Of a DNA stretch of 64,000 nucleotides, positions 18,947-27,744 are shown piece after piece; position 1 is the stretch's first letter, and the number at the start of each line of letters is the position of its first letter. Both the position numbers and the translations under genes were made by a program. A model generated the notes under the pieces. The model was not told the DNA's origin and did not search any database. It worked only from the letters and a program-made list of their open reading frames with translations. The DNA comes from Cellulomonas marina (GTDB lineage Bacteria; Actinomycetota; Actinomycetes; Actinomycetales; Cellulomonadaceae): the NCBI RefSeq assembly GCF_900111925.1, contig NZ_FOKA01000006.1, positions 62,001 through 126,000 of the forward strand, in the 5' to 3' direction.

Positions 18947-20002
18947 ATGCCCGAGGGTCACACCGTCCACCGAGCCGCTCTCCAGCTGGCGCAGGACCTC
19001 GTCGGGCGGCCCGTCGCCGTCTCGTCCCCCCAGGGCCGGTTCGCCGCGGGTGCCGAGCGGCTCGACGGGCGCGTCGCCGAGCGGGCGGACGCCGTCGGCA
19101 AGCACCTGTTCCTGTCCTTCGAGGGCGATGCCGTGCTGCACGTGCACCTCGGGCTCTACGGGCGCTGGGACCTCGCCGGGCGGGTGTCGCGGCTGCGCGC
19201 CGACGCGCTCGAGGACCCGGCCGCGTTCGCCGACCGGCCCGTGCCGGCCTCCGCCTCGTCGGGCGGCGCGGGCCGGGGCGGGTCCCGGCACGTGCGGCTG
19301 GGGGAGCGCGAGGTGGAGGACCGGGGGGACGCCGAGGGCGAGGAGCCGTTCGACGGCCCGACGTTCCCGCCGGACCCCGTCGGGCAGGTGCGCGTGCGCC
19401 TGCTCACCGAGCACACGGTCGCGGACCTGCGCGGCCCGACGGCGTGCGAGGTGCTCGACCCGGAGGGGGCGGCGGCCGTCGTCGCCCGGCTCGGGCCGGA
19501 CCCCGTGGTGGGCGACGAGCTGCGGCAGCGCCTGGGCGGCGCACCGGCCACGCGCAGCCCCGCCGACGAGGCCGTGCACCGGATCACGAGGCGGTCGGTG
19601 CCCGTGGGGCAGCTGCTGATGGACCAGGCCGTCGTCGCCGGCGTGGGAAACATCTACCGCGCCGAGCTGCTGTTCCGCGCGCGGCTGGACCCCTGGACCC
19701 CCGGCAAGGAGGTCCCCGCGAAGACGGCCCGTGCGCTCTGGGAGGACTGGGACACGCTCCTGCGCGACGGCATCCGCACCGGGATGATGATCACGCGGGA
19801 GGACCTCGACGCCGAGGGCCGCGCCGCCGCCCGGCGCGACAGGTCGCAGCGCCACCACGTCTACCACCGCCAGGGGCAGCCCTGCCTCGTCTGCGGGACG
19901 CCGGTCGTCATCGAGACCATGCAGGCCCGCAACCTGTTCCGCTGCCCGTGGTGCCAGGTCCGGCCCGGGACGCGTCGCCGCGCGCGGCGCGCGCCGCGGT
20001 GA
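18947..20002 (+). CDS. Fpg/Nei family DNA glycosylase (Nei2-type endonuclease VIII)
   Basis: A 351-residue bifunctional DNA glycosylase/AP lyase that removes oxidised bases. The catalytic N-terminus is PEGHTVHRAA, with Pro2 as nucleophile and Glu3 beside it. The TVHR form is typical of the actinobacterial Nei2 group rather than MutM. GVGNIYRAELLF is the helix-two-turn-helix region. The C-terminus holds a zinc finger with CLVCGTP and CPWCQ cysteine pairs. A low-complexity insertion (SASSGGAGRGGSRH and an acidic stretch) makes it longer than the usual 270 residues. The ATG is six bases after TAGCCT, so transcription is probably leaderless although it directly follows the permease gene. Its TGA overlaps the next gene's GTG. 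Confidence 0.9.
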   Translation: MPEGHTVHRAALQLAQDLVGRPVAVSSPQGRFAAGAERLDGRVAERADAVGKHLFLSFEGDAVLHVHLGLYGRWDLAGRVSRLRADALEDPAAFADRPVPASASSGGAGRGGSRHVRLGEREVEDRGDAEGEEPFDGPTFPPDPVGQVRVRLLTEHTVADLRGPTACEVLDPEGAAAVVARLGPDPVVGDELRQRLGGAPATRSPADEAVHRITRRSVPVGQLLMDQAVVAGVGNIYRAELLFRARLDPWTPGKEVPAKTARALWEDWDTLLRDGIRTGMMITREDLDAEGRAAARRDRSQRHHVYHRQGQPCLVCGTPVVIETMQARNLFRCPWCQVRPGTRRRARRAPR

Positions 20003-20823
20003 GGGGCCGCGGCCCGGGGGCGACGTCGCGGGACGAGCACGTCGAGCGGGTGCGCGTCGGTGGCACCGTCCTGCGGGTGCGCTCCCGCGCGGGTGGACGG
20101 GCGTCGGAGGCGGCGTCGGGGGCGGCGTGGGGCTCCGGGGCCGACGAGGGCCGCCACGACGTCGTGCTCGTCCACGGGCTGGGCGTCGACGGGCTGTACT
20201 TCGAGCGGCTGACCCGACGGCTGACCGGGCTCGGCACGGTGCACCGCGTCGACCTGCCCGGCTTCGCGGGTCTCCCGCGGCCGGACCGCGAGCCCGTCGA
20301 GGTCGTCGACCACGCCGAGCTGCTCCTGCACTGGCTCGACCGGGCGCGGCCCGTCCGGCCGGTGCTCCTCGGGCACTCGCTCGGCACGCAGGTCGTCGTC
20401 GAGGCCCTGGCCCGCCGGCCGGACGCCGCGACGCACGCCGTCCTCGTCGGCCCGACGGTGTCCCCCGACGGGCGCACCGCGCACCAGCAGGTCGGCCGCC
20501 TGCTGCGGTCCGCGGTGTTCGAGTCGCCCGGCACGCAGGCGCTCGTCGTCCGTGGCTACGCGCGGTGCGGCGTGCCCTGGGCGGTACGCCAGCTGCGCGC
20601 GATGCTCCGGCACCCCACCGAGGACCGGATCGGGCGGGTGGCGGTGCCGGTGCTCGTCGTGCGCGGGACCCACGACCGGGTCGCGCCGCGGGGCTGGGTG
20701 CAGGACCTCGCGGACGCCGCCCCCCGCGGTGCGGTGGCCGAGGTGGCGGGGGCGTCGCACGCCGTGGTGCACGACCACGCGGAGGAGCTCGCCGCGCTCG
20801 TGCGGGAGCACGTGCGCCGCTGA
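19999..20823 (+). CDS. Alpha/beta hydrolase
   Basis: A 274-residue alpha/beta-hydrolase-fold protein. The oxyanion strand is VLVHGLGVDGLYF, the nucleophile elbow GHSLGTQ, the acid RGTHDRVAP and the histidine GASHAVVHD, so a complete Ser-Asp-His triad is present. The substrate is unknown; esterase, lactonase or peptidase-like activities are all possible. The GTG start overlaps the stop of the glycosylase gene (GTGA), so the two are coupled, though no functional link is obvious. The first 50 residues are alanine- and glycine-rich and may not be part of the fold. A broken relative of the same fold is at 33209-33630. Confidence 0.85.
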   Translation: MRGRGPGATSRDEHVERVRVGGTVLRVRSRAGGRASEAASGAAWGSGADEGRHDVVLVHGLGVDGLYFERLTRRLTGLGTVHRVDLPGFAGLPRPDREPVEVVDHAELLLHWLDRARPVRPVLLGHSLGTQVVVEALARRPDAATHAVLVGPTVSPDGRTAHQQVGRLLRSAVFESPGTQALVVRGYARCGVPWAVRQLRAMLRHPTEDRIGRVAVPVLVVRGTHDRVAPRGWVQDLADAAPRGAVAEVAGASHAVVHDHAEELAALVREHVRR

Positions 20824-20827
20824 GACC

Positions 20828-21109
20828 TCAGAGGCCGCCGGCCCCGCGGCGGGCGGCGATGGCGGCCGTCCGGTGCCGCTCGAGGTCGGCGAGGGCCGCG
20901 GCGTACGCGGCCCGGTCGCGGCGGCGGCCCTCGTCGCGCAGGGCGGGGCGGGAGCGCGGCGCCGCGACCTCGACGAGGAGCTCCCCGCGCACGCGGCCGA
21001 GCCGCAGCAGCACGCGGAGCGCGGGGGCGGGCGTCGCGGGGCCGGTGGCGGAGGTCGCGGCGGGGGCCGGGACACGGGTGGGGGCGAGGGCGGGGGCGAG
21101 CGTGCTCAT
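20828..21109 (-). CDS. Small protein co-transcribed with the ArsR regulator
   Basis: A 93-residue protein with an alanine/proline-rich first third and a basic, helical remainder (LRVLLRLGRVRGELL, then AAYAAALADLERHRTAA). It has no membrane helix and I do not recognise a family. The ATG at 21109 overlaps the TGA of the upstream regulator in ATGA, which is the best evidence that it is a real, coupled gene. It may be an accessory factor of the ArsR protein. The stop lies five bases from that of the convergent hydrolase gene. Confidence 0.55.
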   Translation of the reverse strand: MSTLAPALAPTRVPAPAATSATGPATPAPALRVLLRLGRVRGELLVEVAAPRSRPALRDEGRRRDRAAYAAALADLERHRTAAIAARRGAGGL

Positions 21110-21726
21110 GGTCGGTTCTCCGCAGCAGGGGGGATCTCGTCGGGGTTGACGGTCGCGAAGAGGCGTCCGATCCGGGCGCCGTCGGGCCGCAGGGAGGGGT
21201 CGGCGCGCCGCCCCGCGAAGCGTGAGGTCAGGTCGTGCACCTGACGGACGAGGTCGCGCATCTCCTCGGCCGTGGCCCAGAAGGTGGCGGACGTGACCGT
21301 GACGGTGTCGTCCCAGTCGGCGTTGCGAACGTGCGGCGCCTCGAGGAACGCCTTGACGCGCTCCACCTCGCGCAGCATCTGCAGGCCGGCGACCTCGGCG
21401 ACGGCCCGCTCGGAGGCGGGGTCGTCGGGGTCGGGGTCGAGGGTGCGCTCGGTGGCCGTGACCCGCCACGGCTTCTCGCGTCCGCGGGCGGTGGCGGGCT
21501 CGATGAACCCGGCCTTGGCGAGCGTGCGCAGGTGGAACGAGCAGTTCGCCACCGTCTCGTCGAGGCGGTCGGCGCACTGCGTGGCCGTCAGCTCGCCCTC
21601 CTCGCCCAGCAGGCTGAGCAGGTCGAGGCGGACGGGGTGGGCGAGCGCACGGATCCGCGCCGGGTCGCTGACCCGCTGGACGGCGGGGGCGAGGGGGCGG
21701 GCGTCGGACGGGGTCGCGGACGGCAT
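21106..21726 (-). CDS. ArsR-type winged-helix repressor
   Basis: A 206-residue regulator with an N-terminal ArsR-like helix-turn-helix: IRALAHPVRLDLLSLLGEE, then LTATQCADRLDETVANCSFHL and LRTLAKAGFI. The C-terminal half has a WDDTVTVTSATFW region resembling the ligand domain of transcription factors annotated as helix-turn-helix domain protein or transporter-associated ArsR. No metal-binding cysteine pair is present, so a metal sensor is unlikely. The ATG lies six bases after TAGGCT (21738-21733), a leaderless start. A strong inverted repeat begins four bases upstream of that box and is the likely operator, implying autoregulation. The small gene at 20828 is coupled to it. Confidence 0.85.
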   Translation of the reverse strand: MPSATPSDARPLAPAVQRVSDPARIRALAHPVRLDLLSLLGEEGELTATQCADRLDETVANCSFHLRTLAKAGFIEPATARGREKPWRVTATERTLDPDPDDPASERAVAEVAGLQMLREVERVKAFLEAPHVRNADWDDTVTVTSATFWATAEEMRDLVRQVHDLTSRFAGRRADPSLRPDGARIGRLFATVNPDEIPPAAENRP

Positions 21727-21741
21727 GGGTCGAGCCTAGAA

Positions 21742-21786
21742 GCGCAAGAACGCTTGCGCAAGAGGTGTTGCGAAAGAACTGTTGCG
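21742..21786. promoter_or_regulatory. Operator region of the ArsR-type repressor
   Basis: GCGCAAG, spacer AACG, CTTGCGC (21742-21759) is a perfect 7-bp inverted repeat. Further TTGCG half-sites follow at about 21769 and 21782 (TTGCGAAAG and TTGCGC). The cluster overlaps the -35 region of the minus-strand regulator gene. A multi-copy TTGCG motif suggests cooperative binding. Confidence 0.7.
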
Positions 21787-21817
21787 CTCGAGCCGGAGGC
21801 GGTGGCGGCCGCGATCG

Positions 21818-23041
21818 TCAGGCCGAGGCGCCGACCGCCGCCCCCGTCTTGCGCCCCAGCGCGCTCTCCGGCGTCACCCGCACGACGAGCGCGCCGGGCT
21901 CGACCCGCGCCTCCAGCCGGCTCACCCTGCCGATCACCTCGCCGTCGACCTGCACGGCCTCGCCCTCCGGGACGTCCACCTGCACGGTGCGGGCGCGCGC
22001 GTGGTCGATCCGGCCGATCTTGTTCGGGAGCTCGTTGCGCAGGCCGACGCCCTGCAGGACCACCTCGCCGAGGAGCTGCGCCCACCCGACGAGGCCGCCG
22101 CGCGTGTCGATCGACGCCACGTCGAGGACGCCGTCGTCGAGCTCGGCGTCGGGGAGCAGCATGATGCCGCCGGGCAGCCGGCCGCAGTTGCCGACCAGCA
22201 GCGAGCGGAGCCGGACCGCCTGCGGGTCGCCGTCGTCGAGGCCGACCTCGGCCCGGATCCGGCGCCCGTGGAGGTGGCGGACCCCGCCGACGAAGTAGGC
22301 GATCCACCCGACCCGCGCCTTGAGCTGCTCGTCGGTGTCGGCCACCATCGCGGCGTCGAACCCCAGGCCGGCGATGACGAGGAAGATGTGGTCGCGCGGC
22401 TCGTCGGTGTCGGCGGGCCGGTCGTCGGCCGCCTCCGCGATGTCGTCGCGCACCTGCGACTCCCAGCGCTCCACCCGCAGCTGGCCGACGTCGATGGCGC
22501 GGTCGACGCCGTCCAGCGCGATGTCGAACGCGCCCATGGGGTCGTTCAGCGGGATGTCGAGGTTGCGTGCCAGCAGGTTCCCGGTGCCCAGCGGCATGAG
22601 CCCCATCGGCACGCCCGTGCCGAGCAGCCCCTCCGCCACGGCCCGGACCGTGCCGTCACCGCCCACGGCGACGACGAGGCGCGCCCCGTCCTGCACGGCC
22701 TGACGCGTCTGGCCCACGCCGGGGTCCTCCGCCGTGGTGTCGTACCAGAGCGGCTCGGGCAGGTACTGCTCGGCACAGGCGCGCCGCACGGCCCGCCGCA
22801 GGCCGGGGACGTCGGGCTTGGTGGGGTTGGCGACGAACGCGACGAGGGGTCCCTGCCGCTCGGGCAGGGCGGGCCCGCCGCCGACCGCCGGGGCGGGAGC
22901 GGCGGGCAGCGGCGGCGCCGTCGCCAGCCGCTCGAGCGAGGCCGACACGCGCCGGCTGCGCGCGTTGATCATGAGCGCGAGCACGAGCGCCGCCCCCGCG
23001 AGCAGCACCGCGACCACGGCCAGGCCCTCACCCCATGTCAT
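21818..23041 (-). CDS. Membrane-anchored diacylglycerol kinase family protein
   Basis: A 407-residue lipid kinase-like protein. An N-terminal hydrophobic helix (LAVVAVLLAGAALVLALM, residues 7-24) should anchor it to the membrane. The catalytic domain starts near residue 70 with VAFVANPTKPD. GGDGTVRAVAEGL is the nucleotide loop and PLGTGNLLARNLDI the second conserved motif. VQVDGE near the C-terminus is the final conserved strand. It probably phosphorylates diacylglycerol or a related lipid in phospholipid turnover. It is longer than the paralogue at 7299-8231 because of the membrane anchor and an inserted acidic loop (RDDIAEAADDRPADTDEP). The ATG at 23041 is taken because the anchor begins immediately after it. 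Confidence 0.88.
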   Translation of the reverse strand: MTWGEGLAVVAVLLAGAALVLALMINARSRRVSASLERLATAPPLPAAPAPAVGGGPALPERQGPLVAFVANPTKPDVPGLRRAVRRACAEQYLPEPLWYDTTAEDPGVGQTRQAVQDGARLVVAVGGDGTVRAVAEGLLGTGVPMGLMPLGTGNLLARNLDIPLNDPMGAFDIALDGVDRAIDVGQLRVERWESQVRDDIAEAADDRPADTDEPRDHIFLVIAGLGFDAAMVADTDEQLKARVGWIAYFVGGVRHLHGRRIRAEVGLDDGDPQAVRLRSLLVGNCGRLPGGIMLLPDAELDDGVLDVASIDTRGGLVGWAQLLGEVVLQGVGLRNELPNKIGRIDHARARTVQVDVPEGEAVQVDGEVIGRVSRLEARVEPGALVVRVTPESALGRKTGAAVGASA

Positions 23042-23165
23042 GGCCGCAATCTACGCAGCGGGCACCGGCGCGGCCCGACGGGTCCGGGTGCCGTACCCGT
23101 CGTCGCCGACGAGACTCGGGGGACCGCCGGCCCCGTGGCCGGTCCGACGGACGAGGGAGCACCAC

Positions 23166-24037
23166 ATGCGCCGGGGACGACCGCTGAGGGGGCGCCGCAT
23201 CGCCGTCCTGGCCACCGACGGGTTCGAGAAGGCCGAGCTCGTCGTGCCGGTGCGGGCGTTGCAGCGCGCCGGTGCGCGGGTCGAGGTGGTGTCGCTGCGG
23301 CGCGGCCGGATCCGCGGGATGAACCTGCACCAGCCCGCCACCGCGTCCGCGTGGACAGGACCGTCGGGCGTGCGGACCCGGCCGGCTACGACGGCCTGCT
23401 CGTGCCCGGTGGCTTCATCAACCCCGACCTGCTGCGCCAGTCGGCGCAGGCGCGGGCGTTCGTCCGCGGGTTCGCCGCGACCGGGCGACCGCTGGTCACG
23501 CTGTGCCACGGGCCCTGGGTCCTGGCGTCCGCCGGGCTGCTCCAGGGCCGGACGCTCACGTCGTGGCCCGGCATCCGCGACGACGTGGTCAACGCCGGTG
23601 GCACCTGGCTGGACCGTCCGGTCGTGCGGGACGGCAGCCTCACCACCAGCCGCGGCCCGCAGGACCTGGCGCTCTTCGTCCCCGCGATGCTCGACGCGTT
23701 CGCCGGGCCGGGGCGAGGGACCGGCCACGGGGCGGCAGGACGGGCGGCGCGACGCGCGGCACGGCACACGGCACAGGACACGGCACGGGACACGGCACGG
23801 GACAAGGCACGGGACACGGCACGGCACACGGCACGGGCGACGGCCGCGGACCCGCGCCCGGCGCCTCCGGGTTCCGACCCCCAGCGCGAGCAGCCGCCGG
23901 GCCTGGCGGCCGCCGCGCTGCGCCGCGCGCCGAAGCCGTCCCTGGCGGCGGTCGTCGGCGTGGCGCTGGCGGGCGTCGCCGTCCGTGCCCGTCGTGCCGG
24001 CGCAGGTGGTCCGGCTGCCCGGGGCGGCGGTGGCTAG
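23166..24037 (+). pseudogene. DJ-1/PfpI family (class I glutamine amidotransferase-like) protein, frameshifted
   Basis: From the ATG at 23166 the frame gives RRIAVLATDGFEKAELVVP and ends correctly in MNLHQPAT. The continuation VRVDRTVGRADPAGYDGLL and LVPGGFINPDLLRQSA is then in another frame. At 23340-23342 one C seems to be missing; ACC CGC restores the gene. The restored protein has the nucleophile elbow TLCHGPWVLASAG with its cysteine, and the acidic residue of DGFEKAE. Such proteins act as chaperones, proteases or glyoxalase-like stress enzymes. After about 180 residues comes an odd arginine/threonine repeat tail and a final hydrophobic stretch, ending with the TAG at 24035 that also starts the -10 box of serS. 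Sequencing error is a serious alternative to real inactivation. Confidence 0.75.
23755..23835 (+). repeat. Short tandem repeat in the DJ-1/PfpI gene tail
   Basis: Imperfect copies of a 12-base unit (ACACGGCACGGG and variants with ACACGGCAC) encode a TARDTARH-like string. The repeat lies after the folded domain and would be a disordered basic tail. Confidence 0.75.
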
Positions 24038-24046
24038 GCTCGGACC

Positions 24047-25339
24047 GTGATCGACCTGCGACTCCTCCGCGAGGACCCCGACGCCGTCCGCGCGAGCCAG
24101 ACCGCACGCGGCGACGACCCCGGGCTCGTCGACCAGGTGCTGGAGGCCGACGCGCGGCGCCGGTCCGCGCTGACGGGCTTCGAGACGGTCCGGGCGGAGC
24201 AGAAGGCGCTCGGCAAGCAGGTGGCGGCCGCGCAGGGCGAGGCCAAGCAGGAGCTCCTGGCGCGGGCGAAGGCGCTCGCGGAGCAGGTCAAGGGTCTGCA
24301 GGCCGAGGCGGACGCGGCGGAGACGGCCGCGACGGAGCTGGCCCGGCGGATCGGCAACGTCGTCGAGGAGGGCGTGCCCGCGGGCGGCGAGGACGACTAC
24401 GTCGTGCTCGAGCACGTCGGCAGCCCGCGGGACTTCGCGGCCGAGTACGGCGAGGGCTTCCGCGTCCGCGACCATCTCGAGCTGGGCGAGGGGCTGCGCG
24501 CGATCGACACCGAGCGCGGCGCCAAGGTGTCCGGCGCGCGGTTCTACTTCCTCACCGGCGTCGGGGCGCGGCTGGAGCTGGCGCTGCTCAACGCCGCGGT
24601 GGACCGCGCCCTCGCCGCTGGCTTCACGCCGACGATCACGCCGACGCTGGTCAAGCCCGAGGTGATGGCCGGCACGGGCTTCCTCGGCGCGCACGCCGAC
24701 GAGATCTACCGGCTCGAGGCCGACGACCTGTACCTCGTCGGGACGAGCGAGGTGGCCCTGGCGGGGTTCCACGCCAGGGAGGTGCTCGACCTGACGAGCG
24801 GGCCCCTGCGGTACGCCGGGTGGTCGGCCTGCTACCGGCGCGAGGCCGGCTCCTACGGCAAGGACACCCGCGGCATCATCCGCGTGCACCAGTTCCACAA
24901 GGTGGAGGCGTTCACCTGGACGACGGTGGAGGACGCCGCCGCCGAGCACCGCCGGATCCTGGCGTGGGAGCGGGAGATGCTCGACCTCGTCGAGCTGCCG
25001 TACCGCGTCATCGACGTGGCGGCCGGGGACCTGGGGTCGAGCGCCGCCCGCAAGTTCGACTGCGAGGCGTGGCTGCCGAGCCAGGGGCGCTACCTGGAGC
25101 TCACGTCCACCTCCAACTGCACGACGTTCCAGGCGCGCCGGCTCGGCGTGCGGGAGCGGACCGCCGACGGGCAGCTGCGCCCGGCCGCGACGCTCAACGG
25201 GACGCTCGCGACCACCCGCTGGCTCGTCGCGCTGCTGGAGAACCATCAGCTCGAGGACGGGTCCGTCCGGGTGCCCGAGGGGCTGCGCCCGTACCTGGGC
25301 GGGCTCGACGTCCTGCGACCGGTGGGGGTGACGGCATGA
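24047..25339 (+). CDS. serS: Seryl-tRNA synthetase
   Basis: A 430-residue class II aminoacyl-tRNA synthetase that charges tRNA-Ser and tRNA-Sec with serine. Residues 1-105 form the long antiparallel coiled-coil arm ([18 protein letters not shown] and [16 protein letters not shown]) that contacts the tRNA variable loop. Class II motif 2 is seen as [15 protein letters not shown] with HQFHKVE, the serine pocket includes [11 protein letters not shown], and motif 3 is in [19 protein letters not shown]. Length is standard. The GTG start is six bases after TAGGCT (24035-24040), so transcription is probably leaderless, and the box uses the stop codon of the preceding gene. The stop overlaps the ATG of the HAD gene. 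Two tRNA-Ser genes, the enzyme's substrates, are in this window (33099 and 43912). Confidence 0.96.
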   Translation: MIDLRLLREDPDAVRASQTARGDDPGLVDQVLEADARRRSALTGFETVRAEQKALGKQVAAAQGEAKQELLARAKALAEQVKGLQAEADAAETAATELARRIGNVVEEGVPAGGEDDYVVLEHVGSPRDFAAEYGEGFRVRDHLELGEGLRAIDTERGAKVSGARFYFLTGVGARLELALLNAAVDRALAAGFTPTITPTLVKPEVMAGTGFLGAHADEIYRLEADDLYLVGTSEVALAGFHAREVLDLTSGPLRYAGWSACYRREAGSYGKDTRGIIRVHQFHKVEAFTWTTVEDAAAEHRRILAWEREMLDLVELPYRVIDVAAGDLGSSAARKFDCEAWLPSQGRYLELTSTSNCTTFQARRLGVRERTADGQLRPAATLNGTLATTRWLVALLENHQLEDGSVRVPEGLRPYLGGLDVLRPVGVTA

Positions 25340-26136
25340 GGCGGACACGGCTGGTGGCGCTGGACGTCGACGGGACGGTCATGTCCTACGACGGGGTCAT
25401 CTCGCCGGCGGTCACGGCGGCGGTCGGGGCGCTGCGGGACGCCGGCATCCACGTGGTGCTCGCGACCGGGCGCGGCCCCCACTCGGCCGTGCCGGTGGCG
25501 CGGCAGCTCGGGCTCGACGAGGGCTGGGTCGTCTGCTCGAACGGCGCCGTGACGGCCCGCGTGTCGCCGCTGTCCGACGACGGGTTCGAGGTGGTCCAGG
25601 CGGTCACCTTCGACCCCGGGCCGGCGCTGCGGGCCATCGCGCTGGAGATCCCCGACGCGCTGTTCGCCGTCGAGGACCTGGGCCACGGCTTCCGCGTCTC
25701 GGGCGAGTTCCCGGCGGGGGAGCTGTCCGGGAAGGTCGAGGTCGTGCCGTTCGAGGAGCTGTCGGCCGAGCCCGCCACGCGTGTGGTCATCCGCGCCCCG
25801 CAGGCCGAGCCCGAGGAGTTCCGCGCGATCGTCGAGCGCGTCGGCCTGCACGAGGTCGAGTACGCCGTCGGCTGGTCCGCCTGGCTCGACCTCACGCCCG
25901 GCGGCGTCTCGAAGGCGAGCGCGCTGGAGTTCGTCCGGCAGGACCTCGACGTCGAGCCGTTCGGCACGGTGGCCGTCGGCGACGGCGCCAACGACATCGC
26001 GATGATCCGCTGGGCGGCGCGCGGCGTGGCGATGGGCCAGGCGGCCGACGAGGTGCGCGCCGTCGCCGACGAGGTCACGGGCACGATCGACGACGACGGC
26101 CTGGTGCCGGTGCTGCTCAGCCTGCTGGAGCGGTGA
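25336..26136 (+). CDS. Cof-type HAD-IIB family hydrolase
   Basis: A 266-residue phosphatase of the haloacid dehalogenase superfamily. Motif I is ALDVDGTVM with the nucleophile aspartate, motif II lies around LATGRGP, and motif III/IV is the lysine in GVSKASAL followed by [13 protein letters not shown]2B cap lies between motifs II and III. Relatives dephosphorylate sugar phosphates, flavin precursors or pyridoxal phosphate, so the substrate cannot be stated. The ATG overlaps the serS stop (ATGA), and its own TGA overlaps the next GTG, making a coupled serS-HAD-EamA operon. Confidence 0.92.
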   Translation: MRRTRLVALDVDGTVMSYDGVISPAVTAAVGALRDAGIHVVLATGRGPHSAVPVARQLGLDEGWVVCSNGAVTARVSPLSDDGFEVVQAVTFDPGPALRAIALEIPDALFAVEDLGHGFRVSGEFPAGELSGKVEVVPFEELSAEPATRVVIRAPQAEPEEFRAIVERVGLHEVEYAVGWSAWLDLTPGGVSKASALEFVRQDLDVEPFGTVAVGDGANDIAMIRWAARGVAMGQAADEVRAVADEVTGTIDDDGLVPVLLSLLER

Positions 26137-27173
26137 CGCACGTCCCGGCGCCCGCGCTGTTCGTCGTCTCCGGCCTCACGCAGTACGTCGGCGCCGCGGT
26201 GGCGGTGGGGCTGTTCGCGGTCCTGCCGGCGCCGACGGTGGCGTGGCTGCGGGTGGCGGTCTCCGCGCTGGTGCTGCTGCCGTTCGCGCTGGCGACGAGG
26301 GCAGCCGACCGGCGACGCGCGGCCGGGGGCAGTGCCGGGGGCAGTGCCGGGGCCGAGGGCGAGGACGCCGCGCCCGTCGTCGAGCCCTGGCGGGCCGCCG
26401 GGACCGCGGCGCTGTTCGGCGTCGCGCTGGCGCTCATGAACGTCTCGTTCTACGTCGCCATCGACCACCTGCCGCTGGGCACCGCCGTGGCGGTGGAGTT
26501 CCTCGGGCCGGTGGCGGTCGCCGCCGTGACCGGGCGGGGGTGGCGCGAGCGCGGCGCCGTGGCCGTCGCGGCCGCCGGCGTGGTGCTCCTCGCCGGCGTG
26601 ACGCTGGAGGGCGGCGACGACGGGACCGTGCCCGTGGTCGGCCTGCTCGCGGCCCTCGGGTCGGCGGCGGCCTGGGCCGCGTACATCGTGCTGGGCCGGC
26701 GCGTCGCGCGGCAGGCGCCGCGCGGGCTCACGGGCCTGACGGTGGCGATGGCCGCCGGGGCGGTCGTGCTCGCTCCCGCGCTGGCCGGTGACGCCGGTCC
26801 GCTGCTCGACGACCCGCGGCTGGCGCTGCTCGTCGTCGCCATCGCCGTGTGCTCCTCCGTGGTGCCGTACGGGCTGGAGCAGGTGGTGCTGCGCCGGGTG
26901 AGCGCGGCGACCTTCGCGGTCCTGCTGGCCCTGCTGCCCGCCACGGCCACCGTCGTCGGGCTCGTCGGGCTGTCGCAACGTCCTGCACCGCTCGACCTCG
27001 TCGGGCTGGTGCTGGTGTCCGTCGCGATCGCGCTGACGGCCCGGCGGACCGGCGGTGGTGGCCGGTCCGCCGGGCGCGGCGGTGGTGCAGGTGCAGGTGC
27101 AGGTGCAGGTGCAGGTGCGGTCGGTCGCGGCCGCGTCAGCGGCCGAGGAGCCGCTCCAGCACGCCCTTCTTGA
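26133..27173 (+). CDS. EamA/RhtA-like drug/metabolite exporter
   Basis: A 346-residue membrane protein with two EamA repeats, about ten helices. FYVAIDHLPLGTAVAVEFLGPVAVA in the first repeat (quoted in part) and VVPYGLEQVVLRRVSAATFAVLLALLPATA-type sequence in the second are typical of RhtA-like homoserine/threonine exporters. A glycine/serine-rich loop (AGGSAGGSAGAEGED) separates helices 2 and 3. The C-terminal tail contains a hexanucleotide repeat giving alternating Gly-Ala. The GTG start overlaps the HAD stop (GTGA). The last 38 bases overlap the convergent gene at 27136, so part of the tail may be read antisense. Confidence 0.85.
   Translation: MTHVPAPALFVVSGLTQYVGAAVAVGLFAVLPAPTVAWLRVAVSALVLLPFALATRAADRRRAAGGSAGGSAGAEGEDAAPVVEPWRAAGTAALFGVALALMNVSFYVAIDHLPLGTAVAVEFLGPVAVAAVTGRGWRERGAVAVAAAGVVLLAGVTLEGGDDGTVPVVGLLAALGSAAAWAAYIVLGRRVARQAPRGLTGLTVAMAAGAVVLAPALAGDAGPLLDDPRLALLVVAIAVCSSVVPYGLEQVVLRRVSAATFAVLLALLPATATVVGLVGLSQRPAPLDLVGLVLVSVAIALTARRTGGGGRSAGRGGGAGAGAGAGAGAVGRGRVSGRGAAPARPS
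27084..27118 (+). repeat. GGTGCA hexanucleotide repeat
   Basis: Nearly six copies of GGTGCA in a row encode alternating Gly-Ala in the C-terminal tail of the EamA protein. Being a multiple of three, expansion or contraction keeps the frame. Confidence 0.85.
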
Positions 27174-27687
27174 CCTCGGTCGCGCGCTCCTGCTCGCCGG
27201 CGAAGGCGCTGACGACGACGAGCGCGCCCGTCAGCGCCGGGATGACCCACTGCAGCACGTCGAGCTGGCGCTGCGCGGCGGCGACGGAGTCGGGCGTGGT
27301 CGCGGTCGGCGTCGTGCCGTCCTGCGCCGGCACGTCCGTCTGCGCGGAGACCTTGCGGCCGAGCACGCGGCTGTAGCCCGTGGCGGCCAGGGCCGCGGCG
27401 GTCAGCGCGGTCTTGCCCGCGGCCATGGAGGCGACACCGCTCTGGGCGGCGATGCGGCCGCTGTTGGAGCCCACCTGCGCGACGCTGCCGAGCAGGTGCA
27501 CGCCGATGGCGACGGCGTTGACGGGCGTCCACCGGTCCCAGCCGGTGTTGGCGACCGCACCGGAGCCGGAGGCGGTGGGCGCGGCCGCGGCGGCGGGGTT
27601 GAGGGCGACGGCGTTGGCGAGCGTGCCGCCGAACCAGGCGGCGAGACCGAGGTCGTGCAGCGAGCGGGACAGCGTCGAGCGGGCCAC
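27136..27687 (-). CDS. Conserved membrane protein of unknown function
   Basis: A 183-residue protein with an N-terminal STLSRSLHDLGLAAWFGGTL motif (quoted in part), then three or four hydrophobic segments including LQWVIPALTGALVVVSAF near the end. The HDLGLAAWFGGTLANA region resembles a family of small actinobacterial membrane proteins, but no function is known to me. The C-terminus is charged (EQERATEVKKGVLERLLGR). The GTG at 27687 is the first in-frame start. The gene lies tail to tail with the EamA gene, overlapping it by 38 bases, and 57 bases downstream of nothing else on its strand except the proteasome activator gene. Confidence 0.65.
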   Translation of the reverse strand: MARSTLSRSLHDLGLAAWFGGTLANAVALNPAAAAAPTASGSGAVANTGWDRWTPVNAVAIGVHLLGSVAQVGSNSGRIAAQSGVASMAAGKTALTAAALAATGYSRVLGRKVSAQTDVPAQDGTTPTATTPDSVAAAQRQLDVLQWVIPALTGALVVVSAFAGEQERATEVKKGVLERLLGR

Positions 27688-27744
27688 AGGGGCCAGGGGT
27701 GCCGCCGTCCCGACGACCTCCTCCCCGCCCCTACCTGCGAGCGG